IMG/VR virus record: IMGVR_UViG_3300034378_000186
Coordinates: 1-64,000 of that record
DNA length: 64,000 nt
From: a virus
Direction: 5' to 3' (one strand)
Made by a program: the position numbers and the translations under genes. Position 1 is the stretch's first letter, and every line of letters begins with the position of its first letter. Positions 34,288 through 42,624 of the stretch are shown here, piece after piece. The notes beneath the pieces were generated by a model. It saw nothing but the letters and a program-made list of their open reading frames with translations. It was not told the DNA's origin and searched no databases.

Positions 34288-34382
34288 AACCTCCTAAAAA
34301 AGGAAAAATAGTAACAGGGGTAACGTTATTTAATATTTTACTTATTGCTGCTGTAACGGTGATAGGAGGTTTATTTATATGA
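34284..34382 (+). CDS. Tiny single-pass membrane protein
   Basis: 32 aa (MKPPKKGKIVTGVTLF...VIGGLFI), overlapping the lipoprotein gene by 4 nt. Basic N-terminus and one membrane helix. The TGA stop lies in the first bases of the mobile element (TTTAT|ATGA), so the insertion may have truncated the gene. Candidate i-spanin remnant or holin-like peptide. Confidence 0.5.
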   Translation: MKPPKKGKIVTGVTLFNILLIAAVTVIGGLFI

Positions 34383-34487
34383 CGGAGCGTAAAACCAATT
34401 CATCGCTTTAGCGTGGATTGGATGTAAGCGACTTACTCTTCACTTACATTTTGTAATTTTGTAAAAGTTTAGACTATTTAATAATAT

Positions 34488-36395
34488 ATGCTTAAAGGAT
34501 TAAAATATCGCATTTACCCAACCAACTCACAAAAAGAGTTAATAGCCAAACATATTGGTAGTAGTCGTTTTGTGTATAACCTTGCATTAGAAACAAAAAA
34601 TACAGCATATTTAGGTTCTAAACATAACTTTTCTCCTTTTGATTTAATTAAGCAACTATCTGAACTTAAAAAAGAATATCCTTGGCTTAAAGAGGTTAAT
34701 AGCCAATCTTTACAGCAAGCTATCCAAAATATGGATATTGCTTTTAAGAAATTCTTTAAAGGGGCTGGTTTTCCTAAATTCAAGTCAAAGCATAGAGGAA
34801 AACAATCTTTTTCTATTCCACAAAATGTAATAGTAGAAAATGAAAAGTTAATTATTCCTAAATTCAAGGAAGGAATCGAAATTGTTTTGCACAGACCTAT
34901 TGAAGGAACAATCAAAAGTGCAACTATTAGTATTACTTCAACAGGGAAATACTTTGTTTCAATATTAGTTGAAACCAGTAAAGAGAAACCAAGTAAAGCA
35001 CCTATTAAAGAAAAAACAACTATTGGTATTAAGTTAGGCGTATTCCCAAATATGTTTTCTACAAATAATTTTTCCGTTAGCCCATTGGCTAATAGACGAT
35101 GCGGAACTTCCAGTTCCTCTACTGGCAGCAGTGCAACTCTCCCAAACAGCAATGATTTCTCCTGTTTCCTTGCTTCTTTGAATGACTTTCTTCTTGGAAG
35201 CCGCCCAAGCAGCTTGATGCAGTTTGGATATATGCTCGGCACTACGTTTTGCCCCCTTATTGGCTTTAGATATTTTTCTTCTTGTTTCAGCAGAGTGCGT
35301 TTTTCCAAAAAAGCCATTAAATTCTCCAACTCTGGTTTTAGCGCGGTTAGAAATAGCAGCACATTCGGATTGAGTTCTTTTTCTCCCCAAAGTGCTTCTA
35401 TGGGGTACGGTGCAAATATTATAGCCGAATTTCTTTTCGTTACTCCTAAAGAAGGAAATCCAAAAGCATTCTCTATCTTGAAGGCTTGCGTAATCCTCGA
35501 CAACTTCGATGATTTGGAAATCAAAAGCATCCCATCCGTACTTAGCAATAGCCTTGTAAAATGGAAAGTTGCTTTGCAAGTTCCTTTTTCTTCTGTGTTC
35601 AGCAAATCTAAGTTTGATATTGACGGATTGCCCAATGTAGCATTTACCGTTGATTGTGTTTCTGAAGATGTAAACTCCAGATACAGATGGGATGTCTTTG
35701 AACCTTGTTTGCATATTGCAAAGATACAAAAAGAAAACGATTTAAAACCTAATTGTTCAAAAAAAGACTTAGGAATAAAATCGTTTTTAGTTACTTCTGA
35801 TGGAGAAGAAATTGATAATCCCAAATACTTACGAAAAGCACAGAGTAGATTAAAATATGTACAACGTAAATATTCAAATAACAAAGGCAAGCGCACTAAG
35901 AAAAAACTTGCTAAGCTACACGAAAAAGTAGCTAACCAAAGAAAAGATTTTCTACATAAAACCTCAACTAAACTGATTCGTGAGAACCAAACGATAGCCA
36001 TTGAGGATTTAGCGGTTGCTAACATGGTCAAGAACCATAATCTTGCACAGGCAATTAGTGATGTTAGTTGGTCAACCTTTGTTTCAATGTTGGAATACAA
36101 AGCTGATTGGTATGGTAAAAATATCTTACAAATAGGACGTTTTGCACCATCATCAAAGACTTGTTCTTGCTGTGGGTATATCAATAAAGAACTAACACTA
36201 AAAGACCGTGAATGGACTTGTCCTAAGTGTAATTCTGTACTTGACCGTGATGTGAATGCTGCTGTTAACATTAAATCATTTGCATTAAAAAATATCTTAT
36301 CTGGAACGGATAGGAAAACTCGGAACGAACTGCCTCGGTTACGAGGAGTGTTGACTTCCGAAGCCCAACCCATCGGCTCTGCCGTGGGTGGGTAG
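34488..36395 (+). pseudogene. tnpB: TnpB gene interrupted at RuvC-I by a GIY-YIG gene
   Basis: The 635-codon frame holds a TnpB from MLKGLKYRIYPT to TTIGI (35030), then a 735-bp insert (35031-35765), then DLGIKSF (35766 on), RuvC-II IAIEDLAV, zinc finger CSCCGY...CPKC, and RuvC-III DRDVNAAVNI. The insert is an exact multiple of 3 and free of + strand stops, so translation would yield a TnpB with 245 foreign residues in the middle of RuvC-I. Activity is unlikely. TTAGG occurs at both junctions (35034 and 35769). The uninterrupted ancestor would read IGIDLGIKSF. Confidence 0.85.
35034..35714 (-). CDS. GIY-YIG homing endonuclease with NUMOD motifs, antisense inside tnpB
   Basis: 226 aa from the ATG at 35714 (MQTRFKD); the upstream ATG at 35729 lies in the promoter. 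GIY-YIG core: GVYIF...CYIGQS, then RFAEHRR and the catalytic Glu in DRECFWI. A NUMOD3-like DNA-binding stretch follows (GFFGKTHSAETRRKIS), then a NUMOD1-like C-terminus (ETGEIIAVWESCTAASR...). TATCTTTG (35719-35726) lies 4 nt before the start. The stop codon lies on the left insertion junction, so the cassette is just promoter plus ORF. It cuts DNA to promote its own spread (family knowledge). Confidence 0.85.
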   Translation of the reverse strand: MQTRFKDIPSVSGVYIFRNTINGKCYIGQSVNIKLRFAEHRRKRNLQSNFPFYKAIAKYGWDAFDFQIIEVVEDYASLQDRECFWISFFRSNEKKFGYNICTVPHRSTLGRKRTQSECAAISNRAKTRVGEFNGFFGKTHSAETRRKISKANKGAKRSAEHISKLHQAAWAASKKKVIQRSKETGEIIAVWESCTAASRGTGSSASSISQWANGKIICRKHIWEYA

Positions 36396-36400
36396 TTCAC
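36301..36400 (+). ncRNA. Omega-RNA 3' scaffold of the 34379 element
   Basis: Overlaps the tnpB 3' end. Contains hairpin CCTCGG/CGAGG, GTTGACTTCCGAAGCCC, and the terminal stem ending GGGTAGTTCAC. Guide predicted from 36401 (TGAACGTAGGGTTTC...). Confidence 0.6.
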
Positions 36401-36463
36401 TGAACGTAGGGTTTCAGATGCAGTTTAGGATTAAAAAAAATAAATCTAATTCTTAATTAAAAG

Positions 36464-36862
36464 ATGATTGATATGACTCCAGAAGACAGACGATGGTTAG
36501 AAGAAATGGTAGGAAGAATTTCGGATAACATCGAAAACAATAAAGAAAATATTGATTTAAGAATCTTAGGGTTGTCTGGAGAGATGAAGAGTAATTTTAA
36601 CTTGACCAATTTTCAACTTGAGGAGATAAAGAAACAGGTTATATTGACAAACAGTAGGGTTAATAAATTGGAAGAAAAGGAGAAAGGATCTTATCCAAGA
36701 TTGGTTGCTGTTGAAAAAGAAATGAAAGGGATATTAAAAGAAACTGAAGAAGTTAGATTTTTTAATCGTCATCCGAGATTTTTAAAATTAATTCTTTGGT
36801 TGATAGGGTTAATATCTGCCGGATCTTTTGCTTTACAGATTATTCAGAAACTTATAAAATAA
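36464..36862 (+). CDS. Holin-like protein with C-terminal membrane helix
   Basis: 132 aa. The soluble coiled-coil N-terminus (about 1-100, with LTNSRVNKLEEKEKG) and one membrane helix near the end (LKLILWLIGLISAGSFALQII, about 107-127) resemble XhlA/haemolysin-type phage holin partners. It lies 6 nt before the amidase gene, forming a lysis pair. Confidence 0.6.
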   Translation: MIDMTPEDRRWLEEMVGRISDNIENNKENIDLRILGLSGEMKSNFNLTNFQLEEIKKQVILTNSRVNKLEEKEKGSYPRLVAVEKEMKGILKETEEVRFFNRHPRFLKLILWLIGLISAGSFALQIIQKLIK

Positions 36863-36868
36863 GTAATT

Positions 36869-37564
36869 ATGGATCTAACTAAATACAAAAATGTTCCAAG
36901 GGAATATCTAAAAGGAGATTCTAGGACTTGTCAGATCATAGATAATGGTCATGGAGGCATGAAAGATTATAAAAGATATGATTCTCCTTTAGCTTATTTA
37001 ACTCCTGAAATATATGGTAAAAAGGCAAATCATTATACCCATATATTTTTCGAGGGGACATGGAATAGGATTGTAGCTCTGGAAATTGCAAAAGTCTTAT
37101 ATGATATGAAATTGAATTATAAGATTATTGTTCCAGAGGAAGAAGATGTTTATTTATCAGAAAGATGCAGGAGGGCAAATGAATTTGCAAGTCAACATCT
37201 GAATCTTAAAACATTCTTTCATTCTATTCATGGTAATGCTTTTGGTTTAGAATCTGTAAAAGGTATTGAAGTTTACACTTCTATTGGTACCACAAAATCG
37301 GATGAAATTGCTACTATTTTCTATGAAAAATATAATGGTTATATTGGTTGGAATATGAGATCTGATTGGTCTGATGGTGATGCAGATAAGGAAGCAAAAT
37401 TTACTGTACTTACTCAAACCAATATGCCTGCTATTTTAAGTGAACTTGGTTTTTATACTAATCCTGATGAATGTTTGGAAATGTTACAAACCAAAAATAT
37501 TAAATTGATTGCAGAAACTATCGGTAAGGCACATAAGGAGCTTGAGGATAATAAAATATTGTGA
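36869..37564 (+). CDS. N-acetylmuramoyl-L-alanine amidase (endolysin)
   Basis: 231 aa, Amidase_3 fold. Zinc ligands His28 (DNGHGG), Glu62 (FFEGTWN) and His121 (SIHGNA), catalytic Glu192 (LSELGFYTN) are all present. It cleaves the amide between MurNAc and the peptide stem. No signal peptide and no separate cell-wall-binding domain, so release depends on a holin. A virion-associated role cannot be excluded because tail genes follow. Confidence 0.85.
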   Translation: MDLTKYKNVPREYLKGDSRTCQIIDNGHGGMKDYKRYDSPLAYLTPEIYGKKANHYTHIFFEGTWNRIVALEIAKVLYDMKLNYKIIVPEEEDVYLSERCRRANEFASQHLNLKTFFHSIHGNAFGLESVKGIEVYTSIGTTKSDEIATIFYEKYNGYIGWNMRSDWSDGDADKEAKFTVLTQTNMPAILSELGFYTNPDECLEMLQTKNIKLIAETIGKAHKELEDNKIL

Positions 37565-37614
37565 AATTTTTCTTATATTTATAAATTAAAATCGGTTTTT
37601 AAAAAACTAAAATT

Positions 37615-37833
37615 ATGCAAGATTTTGAAAAAGAATTAAAACTGCGCAGAATTCAAGAAAGGGATCATATTGAAAAATCAACAGAAGAAAATCTGTATGA
37701 AAATCAAGCAAAAGCCCGTAAAATTCAAGATCAAAAAATTCATGCTTTGAATGTAATTCAAAAGGCTGTGAATGAGGGAGAACTTGAAAAGGATGTTTTT
37801 ATGAAGGCAGTTGGGAAAGTTGTTAATAATTAA
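37615..37833 (+). CDS. Small charged helical protein
   Basis: 72 aa, helix-forming and charged (LRRIQERDHIEKSTEENLY...). First gene of the tail block, behind an AATTTTTCTTATATTTATAAA promoter-like run (about 37565-37585), coupled to the next gene by TAATG. Function unknown. Confidence 0.55.
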   Translation: MQDFEKELKLRRIQERDHIEKSTEENLYENQAKARKIQDQKIHALNVIQKAVNEGELEKDVFMKAVGKVVNN

Positions 37834-38606
37834 TGGTACCAATTACTTTGGACATATCGGAAACGATCCAAGAGTTTTCCATGAATCAGGAACAAGCTCA
37901 AGGGTTAGCTTCTTTTTTGATTGAATCTATTGCAACTGAATATATGGATGCTTGGGAAAAGACGGTTGATAGTGAATTGACTCAAACTCAAGATGTTTAT
38001 AAATCTGCAATGAAGGTTGAATATCCAGATTATAAATCATGTGTATTTATATTGGAAGGGAAAGGAGATCGAAAGATGGCTTTAATGCTTGAAATGGGGG
38101 TAAGTCCTTTTGATATGAAGGATGGGTTTTCCAGAAGTTCAAAGAGAAAGAAAAGTAAAACAAGGCCCGGAGGTTGGTTTTTACATGTTCCATTTAGATT
38201 GGCAACGGCTCAGGCTTTAGCAACAAGTAATATTTTTTCAGGGCAAATGCCAAAACCAATTGAAAATCTTGCTAAGAATTTACCTGGAAAAAGTCAGTTA
38301 AAGATAGCTGATATTCCTGAAGAATTTCAAATAAAAGGTATGAGGAAAGAGATCGTAACTAAAGATACGATTTTTCCTGCTTATGTTCATAAATCAACCA
38401 TGTATGAAGGAATTCAACATTCACCTAAACAAAATCATGGTCAATATGTGAAATTTAGAACTGTAGCTAATACTGAAGGACAAGAAATGGCCTGGGTTCA
38501 TCCAGGATTTAAAGAATATAATTTAATGGGAAAGGCAATGGAAAAAATTAAATTGCCTATTTTATTTAGTCGTTCAATTGATCAATATTTACAGGGAACA
38601 CAATAA
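37833..38606 (+). CDS. Putative head-tail joining / tail completion protein
   Basis: 257 aa. Lies between lysis and sheath genes. The central FLHVPFRLATAQALATSNIFSG and the basic RKKSKTRPGGW region recall HK97 gp10-like tail completion proteins, but the match is weak. Coupled to both neighbours by overlapping stop/start codons. Confidence 0.5.
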   Translation: MVPITLDISETIQEFSMNQEQAQGLASFLIESIATEYMDAWEKTVDSELTQTQDVYKSAMKVEYPDYKSCVFILEGKGDRKMALMLEMGVSPFDMKDGFSRSSKRKKSKTRPGGWFLHVPFRLATAQALATSNIFSGQMPKPIENLAKNLPGKSQLKIADIPEEFQIKGMRKEIVTKDTIFPAYVHKSTMYEGIQHSPKQNHGQYVKFRTVANTEGQEMAWVHPGFKEYNLMGKAMEKIKLPILFSRSIDQYLQGTQ

Positions 38607-39298
38607 TGATAATTGTACCTCAGATAAAAATAGAAAAAGTATTGGAAACATTAATCAAGTTTGTGGTTGATGATTACAATAATAAGATTTTTGCTACTCT
38701 TGAAACTGAGGCTTGGTTGTATAGGGTGTTTCATGGATTGAAGGTAAGAGAATTTGATTATTATATTCAGTCAATTGAAATGCTGGTAAATAGAGGTGAA
38801 AATAGTCCAAGGAGATTGGAAATAAGAAGAGATTTCGATCCTGAAAGGGCTACTCTTCCTACTATATTTATAAATACTCCAAGTGAAACACAACAGGGAG
38901 AAAATACTGTTGGGATGGGATTAGGTTCAACTACTGAGTTTTTTAATAATAATGATGGAACTCAAACAGAAACTTATTCAAGACATTTCAAAGGTATTTA
39001 TGAATTAATGATTACAAGTAATAATAAGGATGAGGCTGAATTATTATATAGATTTCTTCAGGCTGTTTTTATTGCTGCTGCAGATACTTTAAGTTTTACA
39101 TTTGCAGGAACATTTGAATGGTCAGGAAAACAATTAATGTCAAATCCGGAGTTGATAGAAACTCCATTATCGATTAGAGTTTTAACAATAACAATATATA
39201 ATGAAATTAGGGTACCAAGATTAATGACGAGTTCTTATGGGGATGATGTTGAATTCACTGGAACTCCTCTTGATCCTGATGCTATTCCTTCACCATAA
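38606..39298 (+). CDS. Putative tail terminator / neck protein
   Basis: 230 aa. Mixed alpha/beta; the order completion protein - this gene - sheath suits a tail terminator. It includes RRLEIRRDFDPERATLPTIFI and a closing strand region LSIRVLTITIYNEIRVP. Assigned by position. Confidence 0.5.
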   Translation: MIIVPQIKIEKVLETLIKFVVDDYNNKIFATLETEAWLYRVFHGLKVREFDYYIQSIEMLVNRGENSPRRLEIRRDFDPERATLPTIFINTPSETQQGENTVGMGLGSTTEFFNNNDGTQTETYSRHFKGIYELMITSNNKDEAELLYRFLQAVFIAAADTLSFTFAGTFEWSGKQLMSNPELIETPLSIRVLTITIYNEIRVPRLMTSSYGDDVEFTGTPLDPDAIPSP

Positions 39299-39310
39299 AA
39301 AATAAATATC

Positions 39311-39586
39311 ATGGCAGATCCAAAATCACCAAAAGAAAAAACTAAGGCAGAACAGGAAAAAATAATGAAAGAAAATAAGAGTTCTGATTCTGGGGAAGGT
39401 GTTAATATAACTCCTCCAAAACAAAAAACTCAATTTAGTGCTGATGAGATCGGTAATAAATTGCAATTAAATGTTTATCTTAGAGAATTTATAAAAAGAA
39501 AATATTCCAAAGGTCAACATAAAAATAAGTCTTACAAAATGGATGACTGGAAAAAAATGTTGAAAAAAGATGGTTTAGATTTATAA
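39311..39586 (+). CDS. Small basic hypothetical protein
   Basis: 91 aa. Disordered Lys/Pro/Ser-rich N-terminal half, then a short helical domain (ADEIGNKLQLNVYLREFIKRKY). Between the neck genes and the sheath; function unknown. Confidence 0.5.
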   Translation: MADPKSPKEKTKAEQEKIMKENKSSDSGEGVNITPPKQKTQFSADEIGNKLQLNVYLREFIKRKYSKGQHKNKSYKMDDWKKMLKKDGLDL

Positions 39587-39595
39587 AAAGTGATA

Positions 39596-39622
39596 TTTTT
39601 TTATTACTTTTATATATTATAT
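39596..39622 (+). promoter_or_regulatory. Putative late promoter before the sheath gene
   Basis: ATTTTTTTATTACTTTTATAT, the same pattern as before 16816 and 48451 (ATTTTTATTAxTTTTATA). About 30 nt upstream of the sheath start. Confidence 0.5.
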
Positions 39623-39650
39623 TTTCGGTTTTTATTCAATTTTGAAAGAT

Positions 39651-41291
39651 ATGCCAACAATTCAATATTTTAACGGAAAAAGGGTTGTCCTTCCAGGTGT
39701 TTATTCAACAATTAAATCTGGTGTTCAAAACCCTCCTGAAGTTTCAGATTATAGCAAAATTCTTGTTATTGATACTGGTTCTCAAGCCGGTTATGGAGGT
39801 GGTTCAGGAATAAATGGAGCTATAAATAATGGATTGGATTCTGTTTATGAATTCCGTGATCTTGCAACATATAGAGAGTTTCTTAAAGGGGGAATCCTTT
39901 GGAAATGTGCAGAAGGATTGTTTAAACCTGACGGAGGAGATCCAGGAGCTTCAGTTGTTTATCATGTGAAAGCTGCAACTACCGAAAAATCTTCAATGGA
40001 CTTTTCTCCAACTGGAGGTGGTGACAATGGAGGTGTTTTCAATATTTCTCCAAAAGATGAGGGTGTTGGGGCTAATGGTGTTTTAGATGCTGGAAATAAT
40101 GACAACCTTTATAAAGGGTTTGCTTATTCAATTGAAGCAGGAATCAAAGATACGAATAAATGGATTTTCAAATTATGGAGAGGTTCCTATACAGGTCTTC
40201 ATACAGATAGTATTCCTTATGATGAGGTTGCTCAGGCTGATGCTTTTCCTATATTAATAACTCAATCTCCTGAATTTGATAATGTTCAGGAATTGATTGA
40301 TTGGGCAAATTCTGATGCTAATTTTGGAGATTATTTTATTTTAAATACTGGAACTGTTACTGGAACAGGTGCAGTAGTAGAAGGAGATATTCCTTCAGGT
40401 TATCAGGTTTCTGCTGGAGGTACTGAAACTTATGATGTTGCAGATTTAACTGCTGTTTTAGAAGCAATTAAAGATATTCAATATACTCATATTCTTTGTG
40501 ATAAGTGGGGTAAAGATGATTATGATGGGGCAACTGTAGGGGCAATTGTTTCTCATATTGAAACAGATGCTAAATTTAGCAAATATATGTTTTATGGTGG
40601 AGGTAAAGATAAAACTGAATTTACTCAGGCTGATGGTTCAATTGCTCAAGCTGCATTCTTTGATACTAAAAGAGTTTTGGTTGTTCATGGGGATGCTAAA
40701 AAAGCAAGTACTGCAGTTGCAGAAGGATTCAGAAGATGGCCTACAGTTTACAAATCTGCTGTTTGTGTGGGTAAAATTGCCGGTCTTGCTCCTCAGGTTC
40801 CAGGTACCTTTAAATCAATTGCAATTGATGGGGAATACCACAACCTTACTGATCTTGAGAAAGAAAGAGCATTGGAAGGTGGAGTTTTTGCAACATATTT
40901 TGATGCAGATTTTAATAACTTTGTTATGCTCCAGGCAATTAATTCGATTCAAAATAACATCAATTTAATTCTTCCTAATGGTGATTCATTTGAACATCAG
41001 ATTGAAAGGATTAAAACTCAATTGAATACTGATCTTAGTGTCAACGCTAAAAAACAGTTATTGGGTCAACCTAATGGTGTTAACAGAAATACTTTGAATG
41101 AAACCATTGTTAAAAACTGGACTGAAGGTTTCTTGGAAACTAAAAAAGCAACAGATAGTCAGGATAATTTGATTATCCGTTATCAATCTGTTACTGTTAC
41201 CAGGGATCAAGACACTTATAAAGTTACTTATGAGTTCGAACCTAATGGACCAATTAACAAGTTATTATTCACTGGATTTATAATTGATTAA
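39651..41291 (+). CDS. Contractile tail sheath protein
   Basis: 546 aa from ATG 39651 (MPTIQYF); a TTG at 39642 is less likely. The N-terminus GKRVVLPGVYSTIKSG and the C-terminal strand/helix segment (TDSQDNLIIRYQSVTVTRDQDTYKVTYEFEPNGPINKLLFTG) are hallmarks of phage sheath subunits, whose termini link adjacent rings. It establishes the phage as a myovirus. Followed directly by the tube gene. Confidence 0.85.
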   Translation: MPTIQYFNGKRVVLPGVYSTIKSGVQNPPEVSDYSKILVIDTGSQAGYGGGSGINGAINNGLDSVYEFRDLATYREFLKGGILWKCAEGLFKPDGGDPGASVVYHVKAATTEKSSMDFSPTGGGDNGGVFNISPKDEGVGANGVLDAGNNDNLYKGFAYSIEAGIKDTNKWIFKLWRGSYTGLHTDSIPYDEVAQADAFPILITQSPEFDNVQELIDWANSDANFGDYFILNTGTVTGTGAVVEGDIPSGYQVSAGGTETYDVADLTAVLEAIKDIQYTHILCDKWGKDDYDGATVGAIVSHIETDAKFSKYMFYGGGKDKTEFTQADGSIAQAAFFDTKRVLVVHGDAKKASTAVAEGFRRWPTVYKSAVCVGKIAGLAPQVPGTFKSIAIDGEYHNLTDLEKERALEGGVFATYFDADFNNFVMLQAINSIQNNINLILPNGDSFEHQIERIKTQLNTDLSVNAKKQLLGQPNGVNRNTLNETIVKNWTEGFLETKKATDSQDNLIIRYQSVTVTRDQDTYKVTYEFEPNGPINKLLFTGFIID

Positions 41292-41318
41292 AACATTCGA
41301 TAATATAATTTAGAAAAA

Positions 41319-41810
41319 ATGGCTCAAGATACAGATACTAGAACGTTAACTGCTCCTTTGGCAATTATCAAAATAAACAGAGAATCCAGTGGATTCATGA
41401 GAAATGTCCGTGTTACTGAAACTATACAGCGTGCAGATGTAAAAGGTATCAGTAATCTTTTGACACGGGAAGTTCCTGCTGTTGGTATTACTTGTTCGCT
41501 TTCCTGTGATTTCTTCTTTATTAGTCTGAAGAGACCTGAAATGAGGAAGTTCTTAATGAGAGATCAGGGGAAAGATATTCTTGTGAATACTTTGATATTA
41601 GGAGAAGTTCCGACGGAAATTCAGATCTTAAGAAAGGTTGGTGTTTTTGATCAATCAGGAGAATTAGTGATAGATCTGGACACTCCAAAAACAATTGCTT
41701 CAATTAATGATTTCTACGCTGAAACTCAGAATTTCGATATTACTGAAAATCAGGTTTCTGGCGCAAATATATCAGGAAGATATTTAACTCCAGTTTTCTT
41801 TAACGAGTAA
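41319..41810 (+). CDS. Tail tube protein
   Basis: 163 aa. It follows the sheath, has the usual tube length and a beta-rich composition (FMRNVRVTETIQRADVKGISN...EVPAVGITCSLSCDFFFI), and precedes chaperone-like genes and the tape measure. Forms the inner conduit for DNA. Assigned by order and size. Confidence 0.7.
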   Translation: MAQDTDTRTLTAPLAIIKINRESSGFMRNVRVTETIQRADVKGISNLLTREVPAVGITCSLSCDFFFISLKRPEMRKFLMRDQGKDILVNTLILGEVPTEIQILRKVGVFDQSGELVIDLDTPKTIASINDFYAETQNFDITENQVSGANISGRYLTPVFFNE

Positions 41811-41835
41811 AAAATAAAATAAACAATATTAGGTT

Positions 41836-42216
41836 ATGAATAAAAAAGTAGAACTTTCGATTAAAAACAACAGTTATGTTGTTGATTTCCCTAATGCAGG
41901 TCAATTAGTTGATATTGAATTTTTAAAATCCACTCTAAGTAAAGGTATGTATGGAAGTATGATGGCAAGTAGAACTGTGGACAGTAATTTTGCTTTAGAT
42001 GTTATCGATACTGATGCTTATATGAGGATTCTGGTTCCAAGTTTAATAAAAGATTTAAAAATTGATTCAATTAAAGAATTATCTATTGAGGATATGATGG
42101 AATTGATTAAAGCTTTTAAAAATGATTTGGTACCTTTTATCAAGCAATGGAGAGACCTAATAAGGGAACATTATGAAGAATTGGTAAAAGAAACAAATCC
42201 AGAACCAGAAGGTTAA
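41836..42216 (+). CDS. Putative tail assembly chaperone
   Basis: 126 aa in the classic chaperone slot between tube and tape measure. Short N-terminal strands then helices (LKIDSIKELSIEDMMELIKAF). Many phages make a frameshifted extension here. The next gene is in the same frame but separated by stops, so no simple -1 frameshift fusion is evident. Confidence 0.55.
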   Translation: MNKKVELSIKNNSYVVDFPNAGQLVDIEFLKSTLSKGMYGSMMASRTVDSNFALDVIDTDAYMRILVPSLIKDLKIDSIKELSIEDMMELIKAFKNDLVPFIKQWRDLIREHYEELVKETNPEPEG

Positions 42217-42237
42217 TATTCAGTAAAATGAATCAGG

Positions 42238-42624
42238 ATGTGTTTTTTAAGAATATTCGGTAAAAAAAAGAAGAGCCAGGAGTATGAAATAAAAGGTATT
42301 TTAGATAAAAATCAGTTTATAAATTTCATATATAAATGGAATGTTGATAATCCTATAGACAGGTGGTGGAGAGAAAAACACGGAATTGCTTTCAATTCAC
42401 CTGAACATAGGATTTCTTGTTTTATAGATCAATTTATGGAATATCAGGAAGATAAGATCTATGATCAGATATTTGATAAAATTAAGGATGGTCGATATGA
42501 TCCTAAGAAAAGTAATTACTTAAAAGAACAAAAGGAGAAAGCTCAAGAATTAACTAATGAGGATTATATTAACGCATTTTTAAAAGCAGAGGATAAAAAA
42601 ATAAATAAAAATAAAGATGGCTGA
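42238..42624 (+). CDS. Second tail-chaperone-position protein
   Basis: 128 aa, basic start (FGKKKKSQEY) then helical. Two ATGs compete: 42228 (MNQDVFFKNIR, stop after 11 codons) and 42238 (MCFLRIFGKKKK). The short upstream frame overlaps, so a +1 shift at the CGG-TAA could join them. It overlaps the tape-measure start by 8 nt. Confidence 0.5.
   Translation: MCFLRIFGKKKKSQEYEIKGILDKNQFINFIYKWNVDNPIDRWWREKHGIAFNSPEHRISCFIDQFMEYQEDKIYDQIFDKIKDGRYDPKKSNYLKEQKEKAQELTNEDYINAFLKAEDKKINKNKDG

Larger units (their letters stand above)
34379..36400 (+). mobile_element. 2.0-kb IS200/IS605-type element with interrupted tnpB
   Basis: Left flank TTTAT (34374-34378). Left end ATGACGGAGCGTAAAACC, hairpin CCAATTCATCGC/GCGTGGATTGG, then GGATGTAAGCGAC (to 34440). 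Right end: CCTCGGTTACGAGG hairpin, CCGAAGCCC, GGGTGGGTAGTTCAC ending at 36400. No tnpA present, so movement needs a transposase in trans. The first 38 bp (34379-34416) also occur at 57212-57249. Confidence 0.8.

Noticed and set aside
34514-36400. 628-codon open frame on the - strand across the whole tnpB element
   Set aside because: It is the antisense of tnpB coding sequence, shows no domain sense, and is in a different frame from the real GIY-YIG gene.
40546-40968. 140-codon + strand frame inside the sheath gene
   Set aside because: Alternate-frame shadow of a gene with well-supported sheath motifs.
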